Shown: piece after piece, positions 17,892 through 28,930 of the stretch
Layout of the letters: each line of letters starts with the position of its first letter
Numbering within the stretch: the stretch's first letter is position 1
NCBI GenBank assembly: GCA_017437065.1
Contig: JAFSBX010000141.1
Location: forward strand, 124,001-188,000
Reading direction: 5' to 3'
From: Lachnospiraceae bacterium
Lineage (GTDB): Bacteria; Bacillota; Clostridia; Lachnospirales; Lachnospiraceae
Length of the DNA stretch: 64,000 nucleotides
Notes under the pieces: model-generated
Told to the model about the DNA's origin: nothing
The model's database searches: none
Seen by the model: only the letters and a program-made list of their open reading frames with translations
Translations under genes and position numbers: made by a program

Positions 17892-19685
17892 ATGACTAAC
17901 GAAGAATATAGCAAGATTATTGCCGAGATTGAAACACTGCCAACAGGCGGTATTACTTATAAAAAGATAAATGGAAAAGAGTATGCTTATTATCAATGGC
18001 GCGAGGATGGAAAGCAACGTAGCAGAAGGATAAAGAATGAAGAGTTAGAACAGCTTTCCAGACAAATTGAGCGAAGGAAAGAACTTCAAAATTTAATAAA
18101 AGACATGGATAATCAGGAAGTAAAAGAAGAAAAGACTGCTTTTCAGTTTCGATGCACAGTGAGAATTGGTGAGAACCTGGAGCGTTTTGTAAAACCGGTG
18201 ACAAAGTGGGGAAAACGTGAATGTTACCAGCAACTTCGTGATTATGTATATGGAAAAATACATGATAGAGTATATATCCTGTATGGTCTTAGGAGAACAG
18301 GTAAAACAACACTGATTCGTCAGTTGATATCCGAGATGGATGCATCAATGAGAAGTAAAGCAGTGTTCATTCAGATACAGGATAGTAAGACCTTGGATGA
18401 TGTGAATCAGGATTTAAAGGTTTTGGAAGAAAAAGGCTATCGGTATGTGTTTATCGATGAGGTTACACTGCTGAACGATTTTATCGAAGGTGCAGCATTG
18501 TTTTCTGATGTGTTTGCGGCAAGTGGCATGAAGATAGTATTTTCCGGTACAGATTCCTTAGGCTTTATGTTTACAGAGGATGAGGAGTTATATGACAGAT
18601 GCATTATGTGTCATACAACATTTATTCCATATCGAGAATTCGAAAGCGTGCTGGGAATTGTAGGTATTGATGATTTCATCCGATATGGTGGAACAATGAG
18701 TCTTGGCGGCAAACAGTATAATGATAATGCGATGATTTTTGCCACTAAGAAAAGTACGGACGAATATGTTGATAGTGCCATTGCACGAAATATTCAGCAT
18801 TCTTTAAAGAACTATAAGTATGAAGGTCATTTTCGTTCCTTACGGGATTTGTATGAGAAAAATGAATTAACAAACGCAATTAACAGAATTGTCGAGGATA
18901 TGAATCATCGATTCACTATGGAGGTATTGACTAGAGATTTTAAATCAAATGATTTGAGGATTTCGGCAAGCAATTTGAGAAAGGACAGGGATGAACCTAC
19001 AGACATTCTTGATCGTATTGATATTATTAAAGTAAATGAAACACTGAAATCATTGTTGGAAATCAAAGATAAAGAAGAACAAAAGGTTGAAATTCAAGAT
19101 GCACATCGTTATGAAATAAAAGAATACTTAGACTTGCTTGACTTAACTGTGGAAATAGAAAGCAGATGGATGTCTGATTATAATCGCAGAGAATCCAGAA
19201 CGGCATTTTCGCAGCCGGGTATGCGTTATTCCCAAGCAGAGGCGCTAATCAAATCGCTTATGCAGGATGATATGTTCAGAGGTTTATCTTTTGAAGAGCG
19301 AAAAAGGGTAACTGAAAGAATAATAGATGAAATCAAAGGCAGAATGATGGAGGATATTGTTCTTTTAGAGACAAAGCTATCCAAAAAGAATTGTGAAGTT
19401 TTCCGATTACAGTTTGCGATTGGCGAATTCGATATGGTGGTGTTTAATCCGGATGAAGGAACTTGTGAAATTTATGAAATTAAACACAGTAAAGAAATTG
19501 TTCCACAGCAGTGTAAGCATTTGTTAGATGAGCAAAAATGCAAGGATACGGAATTTAGATACGGTACAATTACCGGAAAGTATGTGATTTATCGTGGTGC
19601 TACAACATCGCTTGTTCAGGCAGGAGTGGAGATACAAGAAGATGTGACGTATCTGAATGTGGAAGAGTATTTGAAAAATTTATAG
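17892..19685 (+). CDS. ATPase with C-terminal PD-(D/E)XK-like domain
   Basis: A 597-residue protein. The N-terminal 70 residues are a small basic module (YYQWREDGKQRSRRIKNEEL) found in DNA-linked Firmicute proteins. A P-loop ATPase follows, with LYGLRRTGKTTLIRQL at about 130-146 and Walker B YVFIDEVTLL near 190, as in the ATPases of the DUF4143 group. The C-terminus has D514 and E529-I-K531, consistent with a PD-(D/E)XK nuclease fold. AAGGAGGG stands 6 bases before the ATG. The role is unknown; proteins of this group are common beside mobile DNA and may act in defence or addiction. Confidence 0.8.
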   Translation: MTNEEYSKIIAEIETLPTGGITYKKINGKEYAYYQWREDGKQRSRRIKNEELEQLSRQIERRKELQNLIKDMDNQEVKEEKTAFQFRCTVRIGENLERFVKPVTKWGKRECYQQLRDYVYGKIHDRVYILYGLRRTGKTTLIRQLISEMDASMRSKAVFIQIQDSKTLDDVNQDLKVLEEKGYRYVFIDEVTLLNDFIEGAALFSDVFAASGMKIVFSGTDSLGFMFTEDEELYDRCIMCHTTFIPYREFESVLGIVGIDDFIRYGGTMSLGGKQYNDNAMIFATKKSTDEYVDSAIARNIQHSLKNYKYEGHFRSLRDLYEKNELTNAINRIVEDMNHRFTMEVLTRDFKSNDLRISASNLRKDRDEPTDILDRIDIIKVNETLKSLLEIKDKEEQKVEIQDAHRYEIKEYLDLLDLTVEIESRWMSDYNRRESRTAFSQPGMRYSQAEALIKSLMQDDMFRGLSFEERKRVTERIIDEIKGRMMEDIVLLETKLSKKNCEVFRLQFAIGEFDMVVFNPDEGTCEIYEIKHSKEIVPQQCKHLLDEQKCKDTEFRYGTITGKYVIYRGATTSLVQAGVEIQEDVTYLNVEEYLKNL

Positions 19686-20232
19686 AGTGTAGTTTGGATA
19701 GATGGAAAGCATTTTTCTTGCATTAATAATCTTGCGCATGTAAGGATGCAATAACAGTCGCTGACGATCCTTAACGAGCAGACCGCATTCTTCTAAAATC
19801 TGAAGCTCATTGATATATGCACCATGCCAGTCATAAAAGAGCTTTGCCGGGAATTCGCTATCCGAAGCAAGTGCAATTACAGATAAGACGGTAAGTGTAT
19901 TAGGCTCTAAAGTTTTTAAAAAACGAAAATGTCTGCGAATTAGTGTGGGAGTTGTTTTATGTACAACTCCCCGATAATTATTAGTTTAAAATAGACGACA
20001 GTAAACGTTTAGTTCCAATTTTTCAGCATTAACAATATCTGTCAGATACCGTGCTGAATTGTCTAAGCGCATTTCTAAAAGCTGTTTTTCTCTTCTGGTT
20101 CAAAAAATCCAAGAAAAATGATGCAATAGAAAATATATTATCAACATAATCTGAAAGTGCTTGGATTACATAGGAATTGTTAATTTTCTGTAAAGGATTA
20201 GAGATAAACATTACAATGATAAATTCTCTCAA
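19680..20232 (-). pseudogene. Remnant of an unidentified minus-strand gene
   Basis: Two open stretches on the minus strand lie out of frame. The 5' part (20029-20232) reads MREFIIVMFISNPLQKI. The 3' part (19680 to about 19975) reads LKTLEPNTLTVLSVIALAS and ends KIINARKMLSIYPNYTL with a stop at 19680-19682. This looks like the C-terminus of a large ATPase or regulator with winged-helix-like sequence; the family cannot be named. It is convergent with and overlaps the end of the ATPase gene by a few bases. Confidence 0.4.
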
Positions 20233-20253
20233 TAATAATAATTGAAAAACAAG

Positions 20254-20293
20254 TTAGACTATGCTAACATAACGATGGTTAGAGGAAACTAAC
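20254..20293. promoter_or_regulatory. Tandem GTTAG-N6-CTAAC operators upstream of enolase
   Basis: GTTAGACTATGCTAAC (about 20254-20269) and GTTAGAGGAAACTAAC (about 20278-20293), spaced 24 bp centre to centre, like the pair before flavodoxin. They are about 110 bp before the enolase start. A short reading frame, [13 protein letters not shown], follows, and then a hairpin (GGAAGGG / CTCCCTTCC near 20350-20370) in the leader. Coordinates may be off by one base. Confidence 0.65.
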
Positions 20294-20329
20294 CATGAAT
20301 AAATCATGTAGACTCCTTGCAGATAGTAG

Positions 20330-21700
<1,371 letters not shown>

Positions 21701-21720
21701 TACTCCATTTTATATTAATG

Positions 21721-21758
21721 AAAGAGCAGATGATACAGAAAGGTATGGTCTGCTCTTT
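21721..21758 (+). terminator. Enolase terminator
   Basis: AAAGAGCAGA (21721-21730) pairs with TCTGCTCTTT (21749-21758), ending in a T run. Confidence 0.75.
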
Positions 21759-21802
21759 TAGTATAAGAATCTTTCATACGAATCTTTTCAGCTTCTTTTG
21801 GT

Positions 21803-21831
21803 TTGCTATTTTCCTAAGAGTTTCGTATACT
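21803..21831 (+). promoter_or_regulatory. Promoter of the first AAA-like/nuclease gene
   Basis: TTGCTA (21803-21808), 17-bp spacer, TATACT (21826-21831), 42 bp before the start codon. Confidence 0.6.
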
Positions 21832-21872
21832 ATAAGTAATTATAAAAAATATAGCTACGGGAGGTGAAATTG

Positions 21873-23588
21873 ATGGCAAAAACCATTGGAATCGGCATAC
21901 AGGATTTTGAAAAATTAATTGAAGGAAATTATTATTATGTTGATAAAACAGATTTTATCAAGGAATGGTGGGAAAGGGGAGACGATGCAACGTTAATTAA
22001 CCGTCCGCGCCGTTTTGGTAAAACTCTGAATATGAGTATGTTGAATCGCTTTTTCTCTAATGAATATGCAGGACAGGGAGAAATTTTTGAGGGACTTTCT
22101 ATCTGGAAGGAAGAAAAATACAGAAAGCTTCAGGGGACATATCCGGTGATTAGTCTTTCTTTTGCGAGTATCAAAGAAAAGGATTATATTACAACCCGTA
22201 AGAAAATTTGTCAGTTACTTACGAAGTTGTATGCAAAGTACTCTTTTTTGCTGAAAGGTGATATGTTATATAAAACAGAGAAAGCATATTTTAAACGCAT
22301 AGCAGAAGATATGGATGATGCTGATGCAACAATGGCAATTCATAACTTGTCTGATTATCTGAGTCGCTATTATGGTAAACGAGTCATTGTCCTGCTCGAT
22401 GAATATGATACCCCCATGCAGGAGGCGTATGTACATGGTTTTTGGGATGAATTGGTCAGCTTTACAAGAAGTTTATTTAATGCCACATTTAAGACCAATC
22501 CATGGTTAGAGCGTGGGATTATGACCGGAATTACGAGAGTGAGTAAGGAGTCTATTTTTTCGGATTTGAACAATCTGGAAGTAGTAACGACGACATCAAA
22601 CAAATATGTGACAGCTTTTGGATTTGCTGAGTCGGAGGTTTTTAATGCATTAGATGAATATGATCTTGGTAAAGAAAAAGAAAACGTGAAGTATTGGTAC
22701 GATGGATTTACATTTGGAACACATAAGGATATCTATAATCCATGGTCGATTTTAAACTTTTTGGATAAGAAAAACTTTACGACTTACTGGGCAAATACCA
22801 GCTCTAACAGTCTGGTGGGAAAGCTTATTCGGGAAGGCGGACGGTTGGTAAAGCAGTCCTTTGAGCAGCTTATGAGAGGAGAACATTTGCGTTGTCCGAT
22901 TGATGAGCAGATTGTATATAACCAGTTGGACAACAAAGAATCTGCCATATGGAGTCTGCTGTTAGCCAGCGGTTATCTAAAGGTAATAGATTACGACCGT
23001 TTGGAGAAACTGGAGCCGGGCAGGAAAGCATGCTATGAAGTAGCTTTGACGAATTATGAAGTGCGACAGATGTTTGAAAGTATGGTAAATGACTGGTTCA
23101 CGACAGTGGAAGCGGAGTATAATGATTTTATCAAGGCTATGCTTCTACAGGATATAGATGCAATGAATGAATATATGAACCGGATGACGCGTGAAATATT
23201 CAGTAGCTTTGATACCGGAAAAAGAGTTTCTGAAAAAGCACAGCCGGAGCGGTTTTATCATGGATTTATACTGGGATTAATGGTAGATTTGCAGGAAAAC
23301 TACATGATTACATCCAATCGGGAAAGTGGTTTTGGCAGATATGATGTAATGCTTGAGCCGAAAAATGTGACAGAATATCCGGCAGTAATTATAGAATTTA
23401 AAGTATTTAATGAAAGAAAAGAGAAAACACTGGAAGATACCGTAATGGCAGCACTGAATCAGATAGAAGAAAAATGCTATGATACAGCGTTGCTTGCAAA
23501 GGGAGTTCCGGCAGACAAAATATACAAATACGGTTTTGCATTTGAAGGGAAAAACGTATTGATTGATACAAATTACAAGAAGGTATAA
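21873..23588 (+). CDS. AAA-ATPase-like / PD-(D/E)XK nuclease family protein (DUF1703), copy 1
   Basis: A 571-residue protein of the AAA-ATPase_like plus DUF1703 architecture. The P-loop RPRRFGKTLNMS has K50, Walker B VIVLLDEYDTP has D176/E177, and the C-terminal nuclease-like domain has D491 (RYDVML) and E508-F-K510. It opens with IGIGIQDFEKLI and the family YYVDKTDFI motif. Members are very numerous in gut anaerobes; the cellular role is unproven, with defence or selfish DNA proposed. GGGAGGTG precedes the ATG. Two close paralogues lie at 40638 and 42955. It is transcribed alone. Confidence 0.92.
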   Translation: MAKTIGIGIQDFEKLIEGNYYYVDKTDFIKEWWERGDDATLINRPRRFGKTLNMSMLNRFFSNEYAGQGEIFEGLSIWKEEKYRKLQGTYPVISLSFASIKEKDYITTRKKICQLLTKLYAKYSFLLKGDMLYKTEKAYFKRIAEDMDDADATMAIHNLSDYLSRYYGKRVIVLLDEYDTPMQEAYVHGFWDELVSFTRSLFNATFKTNPWLERGIMTGITRVSKESIFSDLNNLEVVTTTSNKYVTAFGFAESEVFNALDEYDLGKEKENVKYWYDGFTFGTHKDIYNPWSILNFLDKKNFTTYWANTSSNSLVGKLIREGGRLVKQSFEQLMRGEHLRCPIDEQIVYNQLDNKESAIWSLLLASGYLKVIDYDRLEKLEPGRKACYEVALTNYEVRQMFESMVNDWFTTVEAEYNDFIKAMLLQDIDAMNEYMNRMTREIFSSFDTGKRVSEKAQPERFYHGFILGLMVDLQENYMITSNRESGFGRYDVMLEPKNVTEYPAVIIEFKVFNERKEKTLEDTVMAALNQIEEKCYDTALLAKGVPADKIYKYGFAFEGKNVLIDTNYKKV

Positions 23589-23596
23589 TTTAGATG

Positions 23597-23627
23597 GCAC
23601 TTGGGAGAAATCTTAAGTGCTTTTTTT
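23597..23627 (+). terminator. Terminator after copy 1
   Basis: GCACTT (23597-23602) pairs with AAGTGC (23615-23620), followed by seven T. Confidence 0.65.
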
Positions 23628-23689
23628 CGTAAAGCAGCTCAGAATAATTAAGCAGGAAAAAAGTATAATTAGACACTTTTTCCAGTTTT

Positions 23690-23717
23690 TTGTGTAATGG
23701 AAATATGTTAATATAAA
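23690..23717 (+). promoter_or_regulatory. Promoter of the secreted Ig-like protein
   Basis: TTGTGT (23690-23695), 16-bp spacer, TATAAA (23712-23717), with the start codon 38 bp downstream. Confidence 0.5.
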
Positions 23718-23754
23718 AAACGCCAACAGCATCAAGAGGAAGGATTTTGTGAGA

Positions 23755-26700
23755 ATGAATATAAGAAAAAGAGTGTTTGCAGTTGCATTAGCGGCAGCTT
23801 TGATAGGAAATTCATTACATTTTCCGGGATATACTGTGCAGGCAGCAGCACAGGAAATAAACTTTGAGGAGAGCGAAGGTACTGTATCCGGTAATAACAT
23901 TATACCGGAGGACAGTGTGGTATCTGAGGTAATGCATATTGGTCAGACGACAGACATGGATGAGCTATCCTGTTCTGATGATATATATGATACCCCGATA
24001 TGTCTGAATTTATCTTCTAAAGTCCGCTTATTTTCTAACTGGGATGCCGCTATTAATGAGGAGGATTTATATAAAGGTACGCTTACCTGGGAAATTCTTC
24101 GTGGAGAGATAGGAACGCAGCCGGGTACCACAAACATAGTGAATGTTGAAGACGATTGGGTGGACTTTGAAACAGTATCGAATTCACCATATTTTACAAT
24201 TCAGGAAGATGAGGATGAGAGTAGTTGCTTTTACAGAACATTGATGGTTACGGCCAATGAAGTGGATGGAGAAGAGAAGTACGATAGCTACGATTATTAC
24301 ATTCGGGCAACATTCCAATATAGGAAAGATGAAACCGAATATATTGCAATTACTACTGTGCCGATTGAAGTGGCAGCGAATGAGGAAGAAACGGAAAATG
24401 AAACATCCGGAACAGAAGAAGACAATGTAATAACTGAATCAGAAAATGAGTCTGAAGCATGGGAAGCAGATGACGAGAATATGACAATTGAGACAGAAGA
24501 GGAGTCAGAAACATGGGAAGCAGATGAAGAGAATATAGCAACTGAGACAGAAAATGAGTCAGAAACATGGGAAGAAGATGAAGAGAAGATAATAACTGAG
24601 ACAGAAGAGGAGTCTGAAGCATGGGAAGCAGATGACGAGAATATGACAATTGAGACAGAAGAAGAGTCTGAAACAGAAGAAAAAAATGTGGAAAAACCGG
24701 AAGGGATTACGACTTCGGAAGATGAAAATACAGAGGTGAATTCAGAGGAAGATTCTACGGAGTCGGAGACGGTTGCAACAGATATCAGCAAACTGATGTT
24801 GAATAAAACAAGCATAATAATGAATCCGGGTGATACGTTTAAGCCATCTGTCACAATCGTGCCGGAGGGACTTCATCTGAATATTAGTTGGTCCAGCAGC
24901 AATAGTGACGTAGCAGCCGTTGACGAGGTTGGAAACATAATGGCACTTGCGGAAGGTCGTGCCCAAATTACAGCAGAATGTGGCGGAAAAACAGCCACTA
25001 TCGTGATTGATGTTGTGAAAACAGATGCGGAGAAGAATCATGACCAGCCGAAGGATGAAGAAGGGAATGTTATTGCAATTTCTGATGAGGTATGGATTGC
25101 GGGATTCGAGAGAGAAAGTGAAGTGTTGACGTATACCGGTACTAAGATAACTCAGAACCTTCGTATTTATCATAAAGGTACCTTGCTTAAGGAAAAGACC
25201 GACTATGTGTTGACTTATAAAAATAATATCAATGCAGCCGCCTATAATTCAAGCAAGGCACCATCTGTTACGATTACAATGAAAGGGCAATATACCGGTA
25301 GCCGGACATTGTATTTTACCATTGCACCACGAGATATTGATGAAAATCATACACTTGGTTATGAGCAGGTAATTCAGTATAGTAAGAAAATGAAAATTCC
25401 TGCACCGACGATTTACTTTGGAAGTAAAAAACTTATTGCCAATAAGGACTTTTCCTGTGATTACAGTAGTTTACCTGAGAATTATACAAAGGGAGACTCT
25501 TATGAAGCAGGTAAATCTTATGAATATACTGTTCATGGAAGGGGCAATTTTACAGGCATTTTTACAATGAAATTGACGGTAATTAAAGATAAAAATCAAG
25601 ATTTTGGAAAAGCAGTCATTACTCTCGATAAAAAGCAGTATGAATATCATGGTGAGGCATTATCTGCATCAGATGTACGAATTGTTTCTGTGAAATTTGG
25701 GAAAAAGATTTTAGATGAAAGTCTTTATGAATATAAAGTTTATGCAGAAGGTGTAGGAAACGGTTATGTTGAAGTTTATCCGTCGGAGAAAGGCAGAAGC
25801 GAAGGCTACCGGGGAATAAAAAAACTGAAAATAAAGGTGGTTGGTGATCGGAATATAAAAGATACTCAATTTGGAAAAAGCTGGCAGGATGCAATTACAT
25901 ATTCAAAGAAGAAAACGGATAATAATGGTGGGATTTGTCAGGAGAAGGCAGGTGTACTTATTTTTAGTAAGGGGGATAGCAGCGAATCTCTTACAGAAGG
26001 TGTAGACTATACTGTTAAATACAGTAATCATAAGAAAGTCGGAAAAGCGACGATTATTTTTACCGGTATGGGTAGGTATAAAGGAACTTTAAAAAAGACA
26101 TATCGTATTGTGCCAAATACAGAATTATATGTTAAATGGCATAATACGGATGATAGCGGAGTACCGGTGGTAGCCTTTACGAAAGGGGGAGCGATACCGG
26201 GATTTAGTCTGATGGAAGCTTCTGAGAGTGAGGAGTCCATCGTGTTGAACAGTAAAACGGATTATTCGGTGAAAGTAAAGAATAATAAAAAACCCGGTAT
26301 CATGACTTGTGAGATTACCGGAAAAGGAAATTATAAAGGCTATAAAAGTATCACTCAGATCAAGGTCATTTCGGGAGATATCGGGCAGGGAACAATAACG
26401 GCAGGTGATAGGCAGTATAGCAATAAGCCCAATGCATGGAAATCAGTGGTAACAATAACAGATGTCAATGGAAAGAAATTGACAGCAGGAACGGATTATG
26501 ACAAGAAACTGATTTACAGTTATGACGGAATGAAGGATGGACTGCTTCCACAGGCAGGTACAGTAGTGTATGTAACTGCAATGGGAATTAATAATTATGA
26601 GGGTTCTTCAATTACCGGAAGTTATCGCATATACAGCAAAAATATAAGTAAGCTGACTGTGTTAATAGACGCACAGGAATATACAGGAAAGGAGATAGAA

Positions 26701-28731
26701 TTGTCAGCAGATGATATCCATGTGTATGCAGACAAGCGTGATGTTAAAAAAGGAAAAGAGCTGGAAGAACTTTGCTATGAGATTGTAAAGTACAGTAACA
26801 ATATAAAAGCCGGTACGGCTAAAGTAACATTAAGAGGGATTGGAGCTTACGGAGGAACCAAGACCTACTCTTTTAAAATCAGCAGGAAAAAGTACCTGAC
26901 CACTCGGGTTACGGGGATATCACTTAATGAAACATCGATTACCATTGGGGCAGGAAACAGCAGACAGCTGACCGCCACAGTATTACCGCAAGATGCATGC
27001 AATAAAACTGTGATATGGTCTACTTCTAATAGTAAGATAGCGACAGTCAGTGAAGAGGGTATTATTACCGCAAAAAAGCCGGGAACAATAACTATCAAGG
27101 CAACTTCCCAGGATACAGGGAAAAAGGCATCATGTAAGGTAAAGGTATCAATTATACCTGTAACGTCATTTTCCTTGAATGCAGAGGAGATTAATCAGTT
27201 TGAAGGAACGCAGTATCAGTTAACTGCAACAGAGGTTAGGCCGGCAGATGCCACTTACAGTACCATTCAATGGGAGAGTACAAATCCGGAAATAGCATCT
27301 GTGGATGCCAATGGTAAAATTTCGCTGAATAAAGCGGGAATGGCTGTCATAAAGGCTTATGCTGATGAACAACGGTTTGTCAGAAAATGTCTGGTAATTG
27401 TCCGCAGTAAAGAGGAAACAGAGCCGGAGGGCAATTATCTTACCCCTCAGATGTTCAGAAACTGTAATGAAGATGATGATACAGAGTCATTTAATGATGC
27501 CATACAAAATATCAGTGCAGAGTGTAATACAGTGTATGTTCCTGCCGGAACATATAAAATTGATGCGGAAACAAGCATTTTACTTAGAAGTAATATGAAT
27601 TTTGTCATGTCACCTAATGCAGTATTACAGGCAATCGATAATTCCAGCATGGGGTACAAAGTGATTTATGCAAATAATATTAGAAATGTAACAATTTCCG
27701 GCGGGCAAATTAAAGGAGAACGATATGGACATGGCAGTACAGCCGGAGAATGGGGCATGGGAATTGGTATTTATGACAGTACCAATATTAATGTAACTGA
27801 CATGAATATCTCTGATTGTTGGGGAGACGGTATTTATATTGGATCCAATCATGAAAAAGATTCCGATGCGGGATGTAGCAATGTAACTATTACAAATTGT
27901 AAGGTATTTAACAACAGAAGAAATAACCTGTCGATTGTAAGTGCAGACTATGTAGATGTAGATCGTTGTACGTTCAATGATGCTAACGGAACTGCACCGG
28001 AATATGGTATTGATATTGAAACCAATAATTTAAAAAATCCGTGTGAACATATTACAATTTCTAATTCAACGTTTCATGGGAATGCAAAGGCAAGTATAGG
28101 AATTGTTACAACAGCAAATGATGTCAAAATTTCCGGCTGTACACTAAATGGAAACTTTATTAATTATGACGGAACCAATGTGACAATTTCCAATTCTATA
28201 ATTCGTGGAAAAATGTATGCCAGAATTGGTGTCTCACTAACGGATGGAACTAAGATTAATGATGGGGGAAGCGAAGAAGATTTATTGATTGCCACTTTTA
28301 GTGCTGATAAAGGTCCATATACACTCGGAGAGTTTGGGGTTGATGCTTCTAATGTGATGTCGTATAGTGTGATTGACGACAGTGACAGTCCTTCAGGAAA
28401 AGCACTATGCATAAAGCGCCAATCGAAAGGGACAAAAGAGGCCGGATATTATTTAGAGCTTAATGAGTTGACAGATGGAGCAGCTTCCGTTTTAGAAAAG
28501 GGAGCCACCTACAGATTTGAATATGTTGTCAAAGGGAGTGGACAATGGGGGATTAAGACCAATCAGACAGGCTGGTATCCCAGTGTTCCGAGGTCGGACA
28601 GATTTAGTACAGGCTTTACAACATATACAGCAGGTTCAGCAAAATCATGCAGACTGATGTTGTATGCAGTAGATATGACGGAAGATATGTATCTGGAGAT
28701 TGAATCTATAAAAATATATAAGGTGAGATAG
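23755..28731 (+). CDS. Large secreted protein with Ig-like repeats and right-handed beta-helix
   Basis: A 1658-residue exported protein. Signal peptide: basic start NIRKRVF, hydrophobic core, cleavage near VQA-AAQ (about residue 30). A Glu-rich low-complexity region with four 18-residue repeats spans about 232-303. A BIG2-type Ig domain (ISWSSSNSDVAAVDEVGNIM) lies near 375, and a series of YTG/Y-x-V-x-Y-x-N modules spans 450-1060. Two further BIG2 domains occupy about 1066-1220. A parallel beta-helix (VTISGGQIKGE, VTITNCKVFNNR) spans about 1230-1480 and a carbohydrate-binding-like jelly roll closes the protein. No LPxTG anchor is seen. It may be an adhesin or polysaccharide-binding enzyme; catalytic residues are not evident. 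Confidence 0.85.
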   Translation: MNIRKRVFAVALAAALIGNSLHFPGYTVQAAAQEINFEESEGTVSGNNIIPEDSVVSEVMHIGQTTDMDELSCSDDIYDTPICLNLSSKVRLFSNWDAAINEEDLYKGTLTWEILRGEIGTQPGTTNIVNVEDDWVDFETVSNSPYFTIQEDEDESSCFYRTLMVTANEVDGEEKYDSYDYYIRATFQYRKDETEYIAITTVPIEVAANEEETENETSGTEEDNVITESENESEAWEADDENMTIETEEESETWEADEENIATETENESETWEEDEEKIITETEEESEAWEADDENMTIETEEESETEEKNVEKPEGITTSEDENTEVNSEEDSTESETVATDISKLMLNKTSIIMNPGDTFKPSVTIVPEGLHLNISWSSSNSDVAAVDEVGNIMALAEGRAQITAECGGKTATIVIDVVKTDAEKNHDQPKDEEGNVIAISDEVWIAGFERESEVLTYTGTKITQNLRIYHKGTLLKEKTDYVLTYKNNINAAAYNSSKAPSVTITMKGQYTGSRTLYFTIAPRDIDENHTLGYEQVIQYSKKMKIPAPTIYFGSKKLIANKDFSCDYSSLPENYTKGDSYEAGKSYEYTVHGRGNFTGIFTMKLTVIKDKNQDFGKAVITLDKKQYEYHGEALSASDVRIVSVKFGKKILDESLYEYKVYAEGVGNGYVEVYPSEKGRSEGYRGIKKLKIKVVGDRNIKDTQFGKSWQDAITYSKKKTDNNGGICQEKAGVLIFSKGDSSESLTEGVDYTVKYSNHKKVGKATIIFTGMGRYKGTLKKTYRIVPNTELYVKWHNTDDSGVPVVAFTKGGAIPGFSLMEASESEESIVLNSKTDYSVKVKNNKKPGIMTCEITGKGNYKGYKSITQIKVISGDIGQGTITAGDRQYSNKPNAWKSVVTITDVNGKKLTAGTDYDKKLIYSYDGMKDGLLPQAGTVVYVTAMGINNYEGSSITGSYRIYSKNISKLTVLIDAQEYTGKEIELSADDIHVYADKRDVKKGKELEELCYEIVKYSNNIKAGTAKVTLRGIGAYGGTKTYSFKISRKKYLTTRVTGISLNETSITIGAGNSRQLTATVLPQDACNKTVIWSTSNSKIATVSEEGIITAKKPGTITIKATSQDTGKKASCKVKVSIIPVTSFSLNAEEINQFEGTQYQLTATEVRPADATYSTIQWESTNPEIASVDANGKISLNKAGMAVIKAYADEQRFVRKCLVIVRSKEETEPEGNYLTPQMFRNCNEDDDTESFNDAIQNISAECNTVYVPAGTYKIDAETSILLRSNMNFVMSPNAVLQAIDNSSMGYKVIYANNIRNVTISGGQIKGERYGHGSTAGEWGMGIGIYDSTNINVTDMNISDCWGDGIYIGSNHEKDSDAGCSNVTITNCKVFNNRRNNLSIVSADYVDVDRCTFNDANGTAPEYGIDIETNNLKNPCEHITISNSTFHGNAKASIGIVTTANDVKISGCTLNGNFINYDGTNVTISNSIIRGKMYARIGVSLTDGTKINDGGSEEDLLIATFSADKGPYTLGEFGVDASNVMSYSVIDDSDSPSGKALCIKRQSKGTKEAGYYLELNELTDGAASVLEKGATYRFEYVVKGSGQWGIKTNQTGWYPSVPRSDRFSTGFTTYTAGSAKSCRLMLYAVDMTEDMYLEIESIKIYKVR
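24448..24663 (+). repeat. Four tandem 54-bp repeats in the secreted protein
   Basis: Four units of 18 codons starting ESEAWEADDENM or ESETWEADEENI, each ending in a variant of ETEE. Units 1 and 4 are almost identical in DNA. The repeats code for a very acidic spacer and could change copy number by slippage. Confidence 0.85.
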
Positions 28732-28770
28732 CACATGGCTATAGTTTGACATAGGATGAAGAAAGAAAAT

Positions 28771-28808
28771 GCAGTGGAATGTTTAGTAAGACATTCCACT
28801 GCATTTTT
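28771..28808 (+). terminator. Strong terminator
   Basis: GCAGTGGAATGT (28771-28782) pairs with ACATTCCACTGC (28791-28802), followed by seven T. Confidence 0.9.
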
Positions 28809-28832
28809 TTAAGACTGAAAACAAGTGAATTA

Positions 28833-28862
28833 TTGACATATTGTGTATACAACTGATAAAAT
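28833..28862 (+). promoter_or_regulatory. Promoter of the signalling operon
   Basis: TTGACA (28833-28838), 18-bp spacer, TAAAAT (28857-28862), 68 bp before the response-regulator start. Confidence 0.55.
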
Positions 28863-28930
28863 AATAGTAATAATATACTGAAAATACGTGGCGATATAAG
28901 TGAAAAGTGTATAGGAAAGAGGGATGGCGG

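Noticed and set aside
24448..24663. 54-bp repeats as a CRISPR array
   Set aside because: Units are directly joined without spacers and code in frame for a protein.
24297..24854. Serine-rich 185-codon minus-strand frame
   Set aside because: It is the mirror of the acidic repeats of the secreted protein, with no ribosome site.
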